From Candidatus Methylobacter oryzae (lineage in GTDB: Bacteria; Pseudomonadota; Gammaproteobacteria; Methylococcales; Methylomonadaceae): a DNA stretch of 64,000 bases. The notes below the pieces were generated by a model. It was given only the letters and a program-made list of their open reading frames with translations, had not been told where the DNA came from and did not search any database. The position numbers were made by a program, and so were the translations under genes. Location of the stretch: assembly GCF_003994235.2 (NCBI RefSeq), contig NZ_RYFG02000121.1, positions 248,001-312,000 of the forward strand, read 5' to 3'. How positions within the stretch are numbered: the stretch's first letter is position 1; every line of letters starts with the position of its first letter. Shown here piece by piece: positions 36,671-45,133 of this stretch.

Positions 36671-36727
36671 TATAAGGCTGGGTTGAGCCGCTGTCTGCTC
36701 AAACGAAACTTATGCCCTTTGGGTAAA
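36671..36727 (+). repeat. Dispersed palindromic element, copy C
   Basis: Reads TATAAGGCTGGGTTGAGCCG, then TCTGCTCAAACGAAACTTAT and GCCCTTTGGGTAAA. The first stem is imperfect (TTGAGC/GCTCAA is kept), and the second keeps the TTATGCCC arm. It lies between the convergent nitrilase-like and rpoS genes, where it could also serve as a transcript end. Confidence 0.85.
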
Positions 36728-36783
36728 ACTTGGGGAATACAGGAGCAAATATCCGTCCATGCAGTTATTCATGAAATGTAACG

Positions 36784-37767
36784 TCAATTAAAAATAGCTT
36801 CGAAAGAATAGCCGTTAAATTCCAGAATTTCTTTCATTCTTTTTAACGCATCCATTTGGATTTGTCTGACACGTTCCCTGGTTACGCCCAGTTCTTGAGC
36901 TACTTGTTCAAGGGTTGAGCCTTCGTAACCGCAAAGCCCGTAACGGCGGCATATAACTTCGCGTTGTTTTTCGGGAAGTTGAAAGATCCATTTGGCAATA
37001 TTTTGCTTGATGCGGTCTTCTTGTATTGTTTCAGCCGGCGATAAGCTTTCGCCATCGGAAATCGACTCAACTAAAGGTTTGTCGAAATCCTTGCCGCCCG
37101 GGATATCGATGGAGGTAACCCGCTCGTTGAGTTTGAGCATTCTTTCAACTTTATTGACCGGTATAGCCAAATGCTCAGCAATATCTTCGGCATTAGGCTC
37201 ATGGTCGAGTAATTGCGACAAGTGGCGTTGGGCTTTAAGATAAGTATTCATTTCTTTGACGATATGAATCGGCAAGCGAATGGTTCGCGTCTGATTCATG
37301 ATGGCCCTCTCAATAGTTTGCCTGATCCACCACGTTGCATAGGTTGAAAATCTAAAACCTCGTTCAGGATCGAATTTTTCAACGGCACGCATCAGTCCTA
37401 AATTACCTTCTTCAATCAAGTCCAGTAACGGCAGGCCTCTATTGAGATAACGGCGGGAAATTTTAACGACCAAGCGCAAGTTGCTTTCAATCATGATCCG
37501 GCGGGCAGCTTCATCGCCCATCAGAGCCCTTGAGCCATAGATTTTTTCCTGATCTGCGGTTAGTAATTGAGAGCGCGACAGCTCATTCAGATAAACCCGT
37601 GTCGCATCCATGCTCTTATCTTGATGCGTTTCTATCGTTACTATTTCATCAATATCCAATGCTTCATTGATAGCGGAACTTGTTTGGAGTTCATCGTCAA
37701 AAGGCAAATCGTCGTCAAATAACACGCAAACATCATCGTCTAATAGCCCAACTAACTCTGCTTTCAT
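36784..37767 (-). CDS. rpoS: RNA polymerase sigma factor RpoS
   Basis: 327 residues, close to the usual 330. Region 1.2 ([20 protein letters not shown]), region 2 with [30 protein letters not shown] and [17 protein letters not shown], region 3, and region 4 with the helix-turn-helix [19 protein letters not shown] are all present. The N terminus is acidic ([19 protein letters not shown]). It lies 41 bp downstream of nlpD, the standard gammaproteobacterial arrangement in which much rpoS transcription starts inside nlpD. Confidence 0.95.
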   Translation of the reverse strand: MKAELVGLLDDDVCVLFDDDLPFDDELQTSSAINEALDIDEIVTIETHQDKSMDATRVYLNELSRSQLLTADQEKIYGSRALMGDEAARRIMIESNLRLVVKISRRYLNRGLPLLDLIEEGNLGLMRAVEKFDPERGFRFSTYATWWIRQTIERAIMNQTRTIRLPIHIVKEMNTYLKAQRHLSQLLDHEPNAEDIAEHLAIPVNKVERMLKLNERVTSIDIPGGKDFDKPLVESISDGESLSPAETIQEDRIKQNIAKWIFQLPEKQREVICRRYGLCGYEGSTLEQVAQELGVTRERVRQIQMDALKRMKEILEFNGYSFEAIFN

Positions 37768-37808
37768 AATAACCTCTACAGTGTTCGGTCTAAACCGAAA
37801 TGATTTAA

Positions 37809-38714
37809 TTATTTTTCCGGTAAAAGGTTAATTGGATTTACCGGTTTTCCGTTTTTTCTTATTTCAAAATGCAGTGACGTAAGGTTTGATCCTGCTTGGC
37901 CGACTTTTGCAATAACGTCACCTTTTTCAACGGTATATCCTTCCGCGACGAGTAGTTGGCTATTATTCGCGTAAGCGCTTAAGTACAAATCGTTATGTTT
38001 GATGATAAGCAAATTTCCGTAGCCGATCAGGCCTTGTCCGCTGTATACGACTTTGCCCGCTTCAGCAGCGCTTACGTCTTGTCCCATTTCGCCAGCTATA
38101 TCAATGCCTTTGTTATCGACTTCAGAGAAAGATTTTAAAATTTTTCCCTTTAGCGGCCATTGAAAGTTTAACTTTAACATGTTTCCATTATCAATTGAAA
38201 TAATTGATTTTTTTTGCGCACTACTTCCGCTTTTTTCAGCAGTGATGTTAGACGGTTGGGTTTTATACGACGGCCTATAGGCCAGGTTTGGCGTCGCATT
38301 GGGTGAGACAAAGGTTTTTCTCGATGGAATGATTTTGTTGGTAGCCGTTGCGGTTACGGTGTTTTGTTTTGGCTTTGCCGGTACTTCCAAATCCGTTTGC
38401 TCAAGCATCGGCGAAGAACTTCCCGGATTCGGGTCGGACACTCTTATTTTTTGGCCTATTTCTATCTTATAAGGCGGGGCAATTTGGTTCCATTGTGCTA
38501 GTTGCCGGTAATCGAGATCATAAATCAAGCTTATTGCATACAGCGTATCGCCTTTCTTTACCTGATGAAATTTTGTCTCCTCTTTTTTAACCGCTTTAGA
38601 AATATTGGGTGAATTTGTGGTGACAGGCGCATAGTTGCCACCGACAGAGGAGCAGCCATTCAATAAAGCCATCAATGACGCAAGGAAAATCAGCTTTGAT
38701 GTAACGGATGTCAT
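37809..38714 (-). CDS. nlpD: Murein hydrolase activator NlpD (LysM + degenerate M23 lipoprotein)
   Basis: 301 residues. A lipoprotein signal with lipobox LLNGC is followed by a LysM domain (about 50-95, [20 protein letters not shown]), a low-complexity linker, and a C-terminal M23/LytM domain (about 195-300). Zinc ligands are missing: the HxxxD-type site is NKGID, and the HxH site reads SLHFEIR. This matches NlpD, which activates the amidase AmiC rather than cutting peptidoglycan. It should be at the outer membrane, facing the periplasm and division septum. Synteny with rpoS supports the name. Confidence 0.93.
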   Translation of the reverse strand: MTSVTSKLIFLASLMALLNGCSSVGGNYAPVTTNSPNISKAVKKEETKFHQVKKGDTLYAISLIYDLDYRQLAQWNQIAPPYKIEIGQKIRVSDPNPGSSSPMLEQTDLEVPAKPKQNTVTATATNKIIPSRKTFVSPNATPNLAYRPSYKTQPSNITAEKSGSSAQKKSIISIDNGNMLKLNFQWPLKGKILKSFSEVDNKGIDIAGEMGQDVSAAEAGKVVYSGQGLIGYGNLLIIKHNDLYLSAYANNSQLLVAEGYTVEKGDVIAKVGQAGSNLTSLHFEIRKNGKPVNPINLLPEK

Positions 38715-38720
38715 GGTGGG

Positions 38721-39185
38721 TTATTTCTTTAACAGAATTTTTTTAGCTAAATTTATTTTGCTGGCTAAATAGTGAGATCCGCCACGATCGGGATGCATTT
38801 TTTGCATCAATTTACGATGCGCGGCAATAATTTCCGATTCCGATGCGCCTGCTTTCAAACCTAACACTTCATAGGCCTCTTCTACCGACATCTCGCCTTC
38901 AGTCTTTGTTTTATGCCGATGCTGCGATGAGCGTTGTTTTCTGAATTTGAATTCCAGCCATAGCCGCTGCAAATAAGGCGCGTAACGTAACAATATCGGC
39001 AACACGGCAACTAAAAGCCAGTTCAAGCGCCCGCTTGCAGCCAAAAAGAGGATGATCAATCCCGCAATAGTTAGAGAAAGTGTTTTGATCTGCTGAGCCG
39101 ATATTGCCGGCGACTTTTTTAAGCGCGTGCGTATCCAAAAATATGCGCCGACGATCAATAGCAAAATTAGAAAAATTCGAATCAA
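38721..39185 (-). CDS. Small membrane J-domain protein
   Basis: 154 residues: a first membrane helix (about 2-19), a second one or two (45-80, [17 protein letters not shown]), and a C-terminal J domain (about 98-154) with HPD in [18 protein letters not shown]. The layout with the J domain at the end resembles mitochondrial Tim14/Pam18 and bacterial DjlA-related small proteins. It should recruit DnaK to the inner membrane. It precedes nlpD by 6 bp and is probably co-transcribed with it. Confidence 0.85.
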   Translation of the reverse strand: MIRIFLILLLIVGAYFWIRTRLKKSPAISAQQIKTLSLTIAGLIILFLAASGRLNWLLVAVLPILLRYAPYLQRLWLEFKFRKQRSSQHRHKTKTEGEMSVEEAYEVLGLKAGASESEIIAAHRKLMQKMHPDRGGSHYLASKINLAKKILLKK

Positions 39186-39212
39186 GGTTTACTCCTGGAC
39201 TTATGAGCTGTT

Positions 39213-39406
39213 GTAACTATTCAACATATAGAGAAATTGAACACGGATTAAACGGATAATCACGGGTTTAAATTTGGCTTGGGTTAAAAATCCGTGTAAA
39301 TCCGCTCCATACCCAAAGGGCATAAGTTTCGTTTGAGCAGGCAAGCTGCCCAATTCCGCTTTATCCGTCTCATCCGTGTTCTATTGGGAACACGCTGAAT
39401 AGTTAC
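39213..39406. repeat. Nested inverted-repeat element between the J-protein gene and mobB
   Basis: Outermost is a perfect 11-bp inverted repeat, GTAACTATTCA (39213-39223) and TGAATAGTTAC (39396-39406). Inside it is an ACGGAT-type inverted repeat, GAACACGGATTAAACGGA (39239-39256) against 39364-39381, 16 of 18. Between those arms sits palindromic copy D. Three layers of repeats therefore lie inside 194 bp, best read as successive insertions. Confidence 0.75.
39309..39363 (-). repeat. Dispersed palindromic element, copy D
   Basis: On the minus strand it reads TAAAGCGGAATTGGGCAGCT, then TGCCTGCTCAAACGAAACTT and ATGCCCTTTGGGTAT. It has the ACGAAAC spacer type and lies between the two arms of an ACGGAT-type repeat, as if inserted there. 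Confidence 0.88.
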
Positions 39407-39572
39407 GATTTGTTTAAGATCGTTTTGAAAGCTACCATTCTTTCTTACGCTTAAATTATAGTTAAAGCGGCAATAGCCGTGGTATTACGCCCGTTCCGGT
39501 GTTCATGGTATTTGAATAAATAATACCTTAGAATATGACATCTTATGATAACAATCTAATAATTTGGTTGAA

Positions 39573-40100
39573 ATGAAGAATGCACAAATTCCGGTTTTAG
39601 GTTTTGTTGCCGCAAGCGGAACCGGCAAAACGACGTTACTGGCTGAATTGATCCCGATTTTGAAACAAAACGGCTTGCGTATCGGCCTGATCAAGCACAG
39701 CCACCATGATTTTGAAATCGATCAACCGGGAAAAGACAGTTACCGTTTGCGCAAGGCCGGCGCCTCGCCGGTCATGCTGGTTTCCCGGTATCGGCGCGCG
39801 ATGATTACCGAGTTCAGCCCGGAAAATGAGCCTCGACTGGACGATCAGTTAAAACAATTCGATCAATCCGAGCTGGACCTGATTTTGGTTGAAGGTTTTA
39901 AGACAGAGCAGTTTCCTAAAATTGAATTGCATCGCTCCTCGCTTGAAAAGCCCTTGCTTTACCCTAACGATCCGGACATTATCGCGATAGCGGCGGATGC
40001 CGAACTCAACACGCCGGACTATTTGGTGCAACTGGAACTCAACCGGCCGCAAATGATTGCCGACTTTATTCGAAACCATCTGATGAAAAGCCATGATTGA
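39573..40100 (+). CDS. mobB: Molybdopterin-guanine dinucleotide biosynthesis adaptor MobB
   Basis: 175 residues from the ATG at 39573 (a TTG at 39564 is in frame). P-loop near the start, GFVAASGTGKTTLLAELIP, and the MobB signature GLIKHSHHDFEIDQPGKDS. MobB binds GTP and assists MobA in attaching GMP to molybdopterin. The gene overlaps moeA by eight bases, so both act in molybdenum cofactor synthesis. No molybdoenzyme is encoded in the window. Confidence 0.93.
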   Translation: MKNAQIPVLGFVAASGTGKTTLLAELIPILKQNGLRIGLIKHSHHDFEIDQPGKDSYRLRKAGASPVMLVSRYRRAMITEFSPENEPRLDDQLKQFDQSELDLILVEGFKTEQFPKIELHRSSLEKPLLYPNDPDIIAIAADAELNTPDYLVQLELNRPQMIADFIRNHLMKSHD

Positions 40101-41337
40101 CGCATGCAGCCAGGAATTCAAGCCATTGCAGTCTATTGACGACGCCCTGGACAAAATTAAAGCCGCGATAAAACCTGTCGACGGTACCGAAAAAGTGATG
40201 TTGAACGAAGCCCTGGGACGGATACTGGCAGAGCCGGTTCTTTCCCCGATCAATATTCCCCATGACCGGAATGCGGCTATGGACGGCTATGCATTTGCAA
40301 GCAGGGACATAATTGACGGACAAGCATTTACGCTGACTTTGGCCGGCGTTTCCTGGGCCGGCCGGCCGTTTGCAGGGCGATTGCAACCCGGCCAGTGCGT
40401 CAGGATTTTTACCGGAGCGGTGGTGCCGGAGCAAGCCGATTCAGTCATCATGCAGGAACACGTTCAGGCTGACGGGCAAGCGGTACATTTTCCAGCCAAT
40501 ACGCAAGTCCGGCAAAATGTCAGGAAAATCGGCGAAGACGTAAAACAAGGCGCCTGCTTAATAGCCGAGCCTAAACAGCTGACGGCGGTCGATCTGGGGT
40601 TACTGGCTTCAGCCGGAGTTGAGCAAGTTATCGTTAAGCGCCGTTTGAAAATCGCCTATTTTTCCACCGGCGACGAATTGACCGCACTGGGCAAACCGCT
40701 GGAGCCCGGAAAAATTTACGACAGCAATCGCGCCATGCTGGGTGGGTTATTGGCGGACCAAAGCTACAGCCTGACCGATTTGGGCGTTATTGCCGACAAT
40801 AGACAGTTGCTTGAAGATAGTTTTATTAAAGCCTCAAAGGATTACGATGTGATCATCACGACCGGCGGTGCTTCAGTCGGCGAGGCCGATTACGTCAAGG
40901 AAACCCTGCAAAGCTGCGGCGAAGTCAATTTCTGGAAAATTGCGATAAAACCCGGTAAACCGCTGGCTTTCGGCAGGATAGGGCAGTGTTGCTTTTTTGG
41001 ACTGCCCGGTAATCCGGTTGCCGTGGCCGTAACCTTTCAACAGGTTGTCGCTCCGGCGTTAAGGCAGCTTTCCGGCGTTGCTTGTTTAACAGCCTTAAGG
41101 CTGACTGCGATTTGTACCTCGGCATTAAAAAAATCTGCCGGAAGGAAGGAGTATCAGCGCGGCATTCTTAGCCAAGATAAAAACGGCGAATTTTTCGTCG
41201 CTTCAGCGGGGCAACAAGGCTCGCATATTCTTAGCTCGATGAGCCGGAGCAATTGTTATATCGTTTTGCCGGAAGAATCTAAAGGCGTTCAGGCGGGGGA
41301 TAAGGTAACCGTCGAACCGTTTAGCTTGTTGCTATAA
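40093..41337 (+). CDS. moeA: Molybdopterin molybdenumtransferase MoeA
   Basis: 414 residues, the normal length. Signatures are the N-terminal IPHDRNAAMDGYAF, TGAVVPEQADSVIMQEHV, and the MPT-binding domain with YFSTGDELTALG, YDSNRAMLGGLL, TTGGASVGEADYVK and FFGLPGNPVAVAVTF. MoeA inserts molybdate into adenylylated molybdopterin. Translation is coupled to mobB. A strong bidirectional hairpin follows the stop. Confidence 0.96.
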   Translation: MIDACSQEFKPLQSIDDALDKIKAAIKPVDGTEKVMLNEALGRILAEPVLSPINIPHDRNAAMDGYAFASRDIIDGQAFTLTLAGVSWAGRPFAGRLQPGQCVRIFTGAVVPEQADSVIMQEHVQADGQAVHFPANTQVRQNVRKIGEDVKQGACLIAEPKQLTAVDLGLLASAGVEQVIVKRRLKIAYFSTGDELTALGKPLEPGKIYDSNRAMLGGLLADQSYSLTDLGVIADNRQLLEDSFIKASKDYDVIITTGGASVGEADYVKETLQSCGEVNFWKIAIKPGKPLAFGRIGQCCFFGLPGNPVAVAVTFQQVVAPALRQLSGVACLTALRLTAICTSALKKSAGRKEYQRGILSQDKNGEFFVASAGQQGSHILSSMSRSNCYIVLPEESKGVQAGDKVTVEPFSLLL

Positions 41338-41354
41338 CGGACTCGAATATTGAA

Positions 41355-41414
41355 TAAAAAAACGAGCTCATTCGGGTGGCGTAAAACGCCAATTCCTGAA
41401 TGAGCTCGTTTTTT
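41355..41414. terminator. Bidirectional rho-independent terminator between moeA and phnA
   Basis: The long stem AACGAGCTCATTC / GAATGAGCTCGTT is flanked by A-run on the left and T-run on the right, so it can stop transcripts from both sides. A second small hairpin, TGGCG-TAAAA-CGCCA, is nested in the loop. It lies between the convergent stops at 41337 and 41421. Confidence 0.92.
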
Positions 41415-41420
41415 GTCTAT

Positions 41421-41762
41421 TTAAGCTTTCTTGACAAACTCTGATTTAAGCTTCATCGCGCCGATACCGTCGATTTTGCAATCGATGTCGTGATCGCCGT
41501 CGACCAGACGGAGGATTTTGACTTTGGTGCCGACTTTTACAACCGATGACGATCCTTTAACTTTCAGATCTTTGATGACGGTGACGGTATCGCCGTCTTG
41601 TAATACATTGCCGTTTGCATCTTTAACGATACGAACATCGGAAGTATCTTCGGATGGGGCATTTTTTGACCATTCATGTGCGCACTCGGGGCAGATATAC
41701 ATATCGTTATCTTCGTAAGTGAATTCCGAGCTACATTTGGGACATTTGGGGAGACTAGTCAT
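41421..41762 (-). CDS. PhnA-family zinc-ribbon protein (YjdM-like)
   Basis: 113 residues from the ATG at 41762 (the longer in-frame start at 41804 adds a non-family tail). The N-terminal zinc ribbon CPKCSSEF...CPECAHEW is followed by the PhnA C-terminal domain ([20 protein letters not shown] and [12 protein letters not shown]-like strands). Despite the PhnA name, these proteins are not shown to cleave phosphonates generally and the role is unsettled. The gene is monocistronic, ending at the shared terminator. Confidence 0.9.
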   Translation of the reverse strand: MTSLPKCPKCSSEFTYEDNDMYICPECAHEWSKNAPSEDTSDVRIVKDANGNVLQDGDTVTVIKDLKVKGSSSVVKVGTKVKILRLVDGDHDIDCKIDGIGAMKLKSEFVKKA

Positions 41763-41930
41763 TGCTTTCCTTAATAAAAGTTGTTTCAACCTTGATGAAC
41801 ACAAGGTCGATTAAAATCGGCATAATGCCAGATTTTGGCTTTTTTTTCCATCTTGCCCAATAAATCCTTTATAAATCATCAGTGTATGGCTGACCGGCAA
41901 CGAAAGCCGGAAATGAATTTATATTTAAGG

Positions 41931-42719
41931 TTAATCCGCCTTGTCTACCTTAACCGAAATATGCATCTGGCTTTTATCGGATTGGCGGGTATTGACCAAC
42001 GCACCGTTGGCGTTGTGGTTAATGCTCTCGCCGGCTGCCCCGAGTTCTACCCATTCGCCCAAATTAATCCTGATTGTCGATTGAGCATTCTGGGTCTCGA
42101 TTTGCCCGAGCCCGTTCATTCTGTCCGACCACGGTGAAACGCTAAGAATGACTTGCTGTCCTGTCAATCTGGGCGTGACCGTAAAACCGGTTGTTGCTTC
42201 TGAATATTCCGTTGTCGTAGGGTAACCGTAGCCTGAAAAGTTCTGTCTCGGATACATATTGCCGATTCTAATCTGGGCCGGGACGCCTTCCATCGTTCTA
42301 ACGGTTTGAGTGCTTTCATTATCGCCTTTATCTTGCGTTTGATACAAATGGCCGATCATCCTGCCGCCGACGGATACAGACGAATCATTAGTCCGGACGT
42401 TCATTTGAGCCCTGGCGACCGCGTTAAGTTCATCGGCGGTGGTTTGCCTGCTTTGGATGACGGTGATCAGCAGATTGCTCTGGCGTACATCCAACTGGCT
42501 GATGATGGCCTTGATTTCGTCTAGCTTGTCCGGCGTCGTCTTGACCAGTAGATTGGAACCGTTATCGACAAGCTGAGCGGTGTTGCCAAGCAACGGCGCG
42601 AGCAAGGGCACTATCTCGAATGCGGGCCGATTATTTAACGGGACCACTTCGATAACCGTTTCTGCAACAGCACGGCTGGCGAGCAGGGCGAGTAAAATCA
42701 ATGCGAAAAGTTTGTTCAA
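41931..42719 (-). CDS. Stand-alone secretin N-domain-type periplasmic protein
   Basis: 262 residues. A signal peptide (LFALILLALLASRAVA) precedes a secretin/NolW-like N domain (about 20-80, VVPLNNRPAFEIVPLLAPLL). Then comes a beta-rich part with GFTVTPRLTGQQVILSVSPW and INLGEWVELGAAG, which resembles the start of a secretin barrel region but is too short for a full secretin. There are no type II/III or pilus genes nearby. It could be a decoy or accessory secretin relative, or a truncated one. The start context was not decisive. Confidence 0.7.
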   Translation of the reverse strand: MNKLFALILLALLASRAVAETVIEVVPLNNRPAFEIVPLLAPLLGNTAQLVDNGSNLLVKTTPDKLDEIKAIISQLDVRQSNLLITVIQSRQTTADELNAVARAQMNVRTNDSSVSVGGRMIGHLYQTQDKGDNESTQTVRTMEGVPAQIRIGNMYPRQNFSGYGYPTTTEYSEATTGFTVTPRLTGQQVILSVSPWSDRMNGLGQIETQNAQSTIRINLGEWVELGAAGESINHNANGALVNTRQSDKSQMHISVKVDKAD

Positions 42720-42886
42720 GGCGATGCTCCGGTACGGTAACCATTAATCGCTATGGTATAACGTTATTAGGACTACCCGAAATTCTTTTTAAGATGCTTA
42801 TCCAGAGCATTAATACAAATACTACAGTCGCTGTAATTCGTTAAGATACATTGATAGGCAACTAAAAAGAGAAGTCGGCAATTGCT

Positions 42887-42920
42887 CCTGCATTCCCCAC
42901 AGGGATGCGGGGAATGCAGG
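42887..42920. repeat. 12-bp-stem hairpin repeat, CCTGCATTCCCC type
   Basis: CCTGCATTCCCC (42887-42898) pairs perfectly with GGGGAATGCAGG (42909-42920) across a 10-nt loop. The GCTCCTGC start and CACAGGGATG loop recur in the hairpin at 58259, so these look like two members of one family. Confidence 0.75.
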
Positions 42921-43015
42921 GAAATGACTGGATCATTTCCTGTCCTGATGCCACGGATTTTACGGGTTGACACGGCAAGTACCCGGGTATCAGTTTTCAA
43001 GTCGTGTTCAAAGTC

Positions 43016-43061
43016 GGAGTGCAGGCTTTGCCTGCTTTGCAAGCAGAGCTGCTTGCACTCC
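43016..43061. repeat. Three-way-junction repeat
   Basis: An outer stem GGAGT/ACTCC encloses two perfect hairpins: GCAGGC-TTT-GCCTGC and GCAAGCAG-AG-CTGCTTGC. The whole 46-bp unit would fold as a compact cruciform in DNA or RNA. Confidence 0.75.
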
Positions 43062-43112
43062 AAAATGCTGGAAAACTTTAGCGAAATTGCTTAAGAAGTT
43101 AGCCGCGTAAAA

Positions 43113-43132
43113 ATCCGTGTCTTCCGTGTTCC
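43113..43132. repeat. Solo ACGGAT-type repeat
   Basis: ATCCGTGTCTTCCGTGTTCC matches the right arms of the inverted-repeat elements at 39364 and 46930 (ATCCGTGT, CCGTGTTC blocks), but no left arm is present here. Confidence 0.6.
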
Positions 43133-43182
43133 ATCTTTAAATTCATTAGCGATGGAATATAACAAACAGCAGGATTTGGGTA

Positions 43183-43213
43183 GAATGAACAGGCGTGTTT
43201 GTCCTGTTGATTC
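43183..43213. repeat. AACAGG/CCTGTT hairpin repeat
   Basis: GAATGAACAGG pairs with CCTGTTGATTC (10 of 11) around a 9-nt loop, about 80 bp upstream of the export operon. Confidence 0.6.
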
Positions 43214-43289
43214 GTGAATTTTCTGAATCCTGGCGGCCAAATTAAATAAGCGTTTCAACCTCACTATTTTCGACGACCCAAACTTACTT

Positions 43290-44435
43290 ATGATTGCAGC
43301 GGGCAAAAAAACACTGATTATCCTGATCGGCATTGCGCTGATTATTGCCGTTTACTTGTTTACCAAGCAGCCGAAACCGGTCGATGTTGAAGTCGTGACT
43401 CTTGAGCAAGGCGAAGTGAGGGCAACAGTGTCGAATACCCGCGTTGGTACGGTTAAAGCCTGCCGGCGCGCCTACCTGGCTCCGGCAACAGGCGGGCAGG
43501 TGGCCGAGTTGCATGTCAAGGAAGGCGACAAGGTGAAGCAAAACCAGCTATTGATGGAGATCTGGAACAAGGACCTGAAAGCGCAAGTCGCGTTGCAGGA
43601 CGCTCAAATCAAGGCCAACCGGGCTAACGCCGAACAAGCCTGCCAGCTTGGCGCGGGCGCCGAGCGCGAGGCGGACCGCGCGTTACGCCTGCAAAAATTC
43701 AATCATATTATTTCCGAAGAACAGGTCGATATTAAAGCGACCGGCGCCCGCGCCAAGCGGGCATCCTGCAATGCGGCCCTTGAAGCCGTTGCCGTCAGCC
43801 AGGCCAGTCGCGATGCGGCTCAAGCTGCCGTTGAGCGTACCTTGGTCGTAGCGCCGTTCGACGGTACGGTGGCCGAAATCAACGCCGAGCTGGGCGAGTT
43901 CATCACGCCGTCGCCGCCCGGCATTCCGACCTTGCCCGCCATTGACTTGCTGGGCGTCAGTTGCTTGTACGTGTCCGCGCCGATTGACGAAGTCGATGCG
44001 CCGCAGATCAAAACCGGTATGAGCGCCTGCGTATCGCTGGATGCTTTTGCCGACAAACGCTGTTCCGGCACCGTAAGCCGTATCGCGCCGTATGTGTTGG
44101 AAAAAGAAAAACAGGCGCGCACCGTCGAAGTGGAAGTCAAACTAACCGATCCGAAAGATCTTAACGGTTTGCTGCCCGGCTACAGCGCCGATATTGAAGT
44201 CTTGCTGGCCAGCAAACCCCAAGCGCTCAGGGTGCCCGCCGAAGCGGTATTGGAGAATAACCGGGTTTTGGTCATGCGGCCGGACGGCGTGTTGGAAGAG
44301 CGCAGCTTCAAGCCGGGCTTGGTTAACTGGAATACCGTCGAAGTGCTGTCGGGCCTGAATGCCGGCGATAAAGTCGTGCTGTCGGTCGGCCGGGAAGGCG
44401 TCGTTGCCGGCGCTCGTGCCCGCGTAAAAAAATGA
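43290..44435 (+). CDS. Periplasmic adaptor (MacA/HlyD-like) of ABC export system
   Basis: 381 residues: one N-terminal membrane anchor (LIILIGIALIIAVYLF), a biotinyl-lipoyl-like hairpin (VAELHVKEGDKVKQNQLLMEI), a coiled-coil hairpin (about 95-180), the second lipoyl half (VVAPFDGTVAEINAELGE) and a beta-barrel end. It would link the inner-membrane permeases to an outer-membrane channel such as TolC, which is not encoded here. It overlaps the ATPase gene by four bases. Substrate unknown. Confidence 0.9.
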   Translation: MIAAGKKTLIILIGIALIIAVYLFTKQPKPVDVEVVTLEQGEVRATVSNTRVGTVKACRRAYLAPATGGQVAELHVKEGDKVKQNQLLMEIWNKDLKAQVALQDAQIKANRANAEQACQLGAGAEREADRALRLQKFNHIISEEQVDIKATGARAKRASCNAALEAVAVSQASRDAAQAAVERTLVVAPFDGTVAEINAELGEFITPSPPGIPTLPAIDLLGVSCLYVSAPIDEVDAPQIKTGMSACVSLDAFADKRCSGTVSRIAPYVLEKEKQARTVEVEVKLTDPKDLNGLLPGYSADIEVLLASKPQALRVPAEAVLENNRVLVMRPDGVLEERSFKPGLVNWNTVEVLSGLNAGDKVVLSVGREGVVAGARARVKK

Positions 44436-45091
44436 TACGGCTGGAACATATCCATCGCTACTTCCAGGTCGGCGAGCAGGTCGTTCATGCGTTGAACGAC
44501 ATTAACATCACTATCGAAAAAGGTGAATACGTGTCGGTGATGGGGCCGTCGGGTTCCGGCAAATCGACGTTATTAAACGTAATAGCCCTGCTTGACCAGC
44601 CGAGTTCGGGCCGGTATTTGTTAAACGATCAGCCGGTTACGCAGCTCGACGATGATGAGCTCGCTAAAATCCGCCGTGAAAACATCGGTTTTGTATTCCA
44701 GTTTTTTCACCTGATTCCGCGTTTATCGGCGGCGGAAAACATTGAAATGCCGATGATACTGGCGGGCGTGGCGGCGAAGGAGCGTAAGCAACGGGTGCAA
44801 GAAGCGTTGGCCTCGGTCAGCCTGCAAGACCGCGCCGACCACAAACCTGACCAGCTTTCCGGCGGCCAACTGCAACGCGTCGCGATTGCGAGGGCGATGA
44901 TCATGCGGCCGGAAATATTATTGGCCGACGAGCCGACCGGCAACCTAGACAGCAAATCCGGCAAGGAAATTATCGAGTTACTGGAAGGGCTTAACCGGCA
45001 GGGCGTGACGCTGATGATTATTACCCACGACCAGAATTTGGGCGACAGGGCGAGCCGGAAAATCCGTATTGTCGATGGGCGGATAGGGTGA
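44432..45091 (+). CDS. ABC transporter ATPase, MacB/LolD type
   Basis: 219 residues. Walker [16 protein letters not shown]-loop in [18 protein letters not shown], signature [15 protein letters not shown], Walker [13 protein letters not shown] and the switch His in IITHDQ are all intact. It should power the two FtsX-type permeases encoded at 45586 and 46992. It starts in the ATGA overlap with the adaptor gene. The next transporter gene is separated from it by the inverted-repeat nuclease element. Confidence 0.95.
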   Translation: MIRLEHIHRYFQVGEQVVHALNDINITIEKGEYVSVMGPSGSGKSTLLNVIALLDQPSSGRYLLNDQPVTQLDDDELAKIRRENIGFVFQFFHLIPRLSAAENIEMPMILAGVAAKERKQRVQEALASVSLQDRADHKPDQLSGGQLQRVAIARAMIMRPEILLADEPTGNLDSKSGKEIIELLEGLNRQGVTLMIITHDQNLGDRASRKIRIVDGRIG

Positions 45092-45133
45092 TGGGCAAGC
45101 AGCAGAACAATCGCTACGGGCATAGTTTTATTT

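Larger units (their letters stand above)
42720..43289. other. 570-bp intergenic region packed with hairpin repeats
   Basis: Between the leftward secretin-type gene and the rightward export operon lie four separate repeat structures (42887, 43016, 43113, 43183) and no credible gene. The promoter of the export operon should lie near its 3' end, but no clear consensus could be fixed. Confidence 0.6.
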
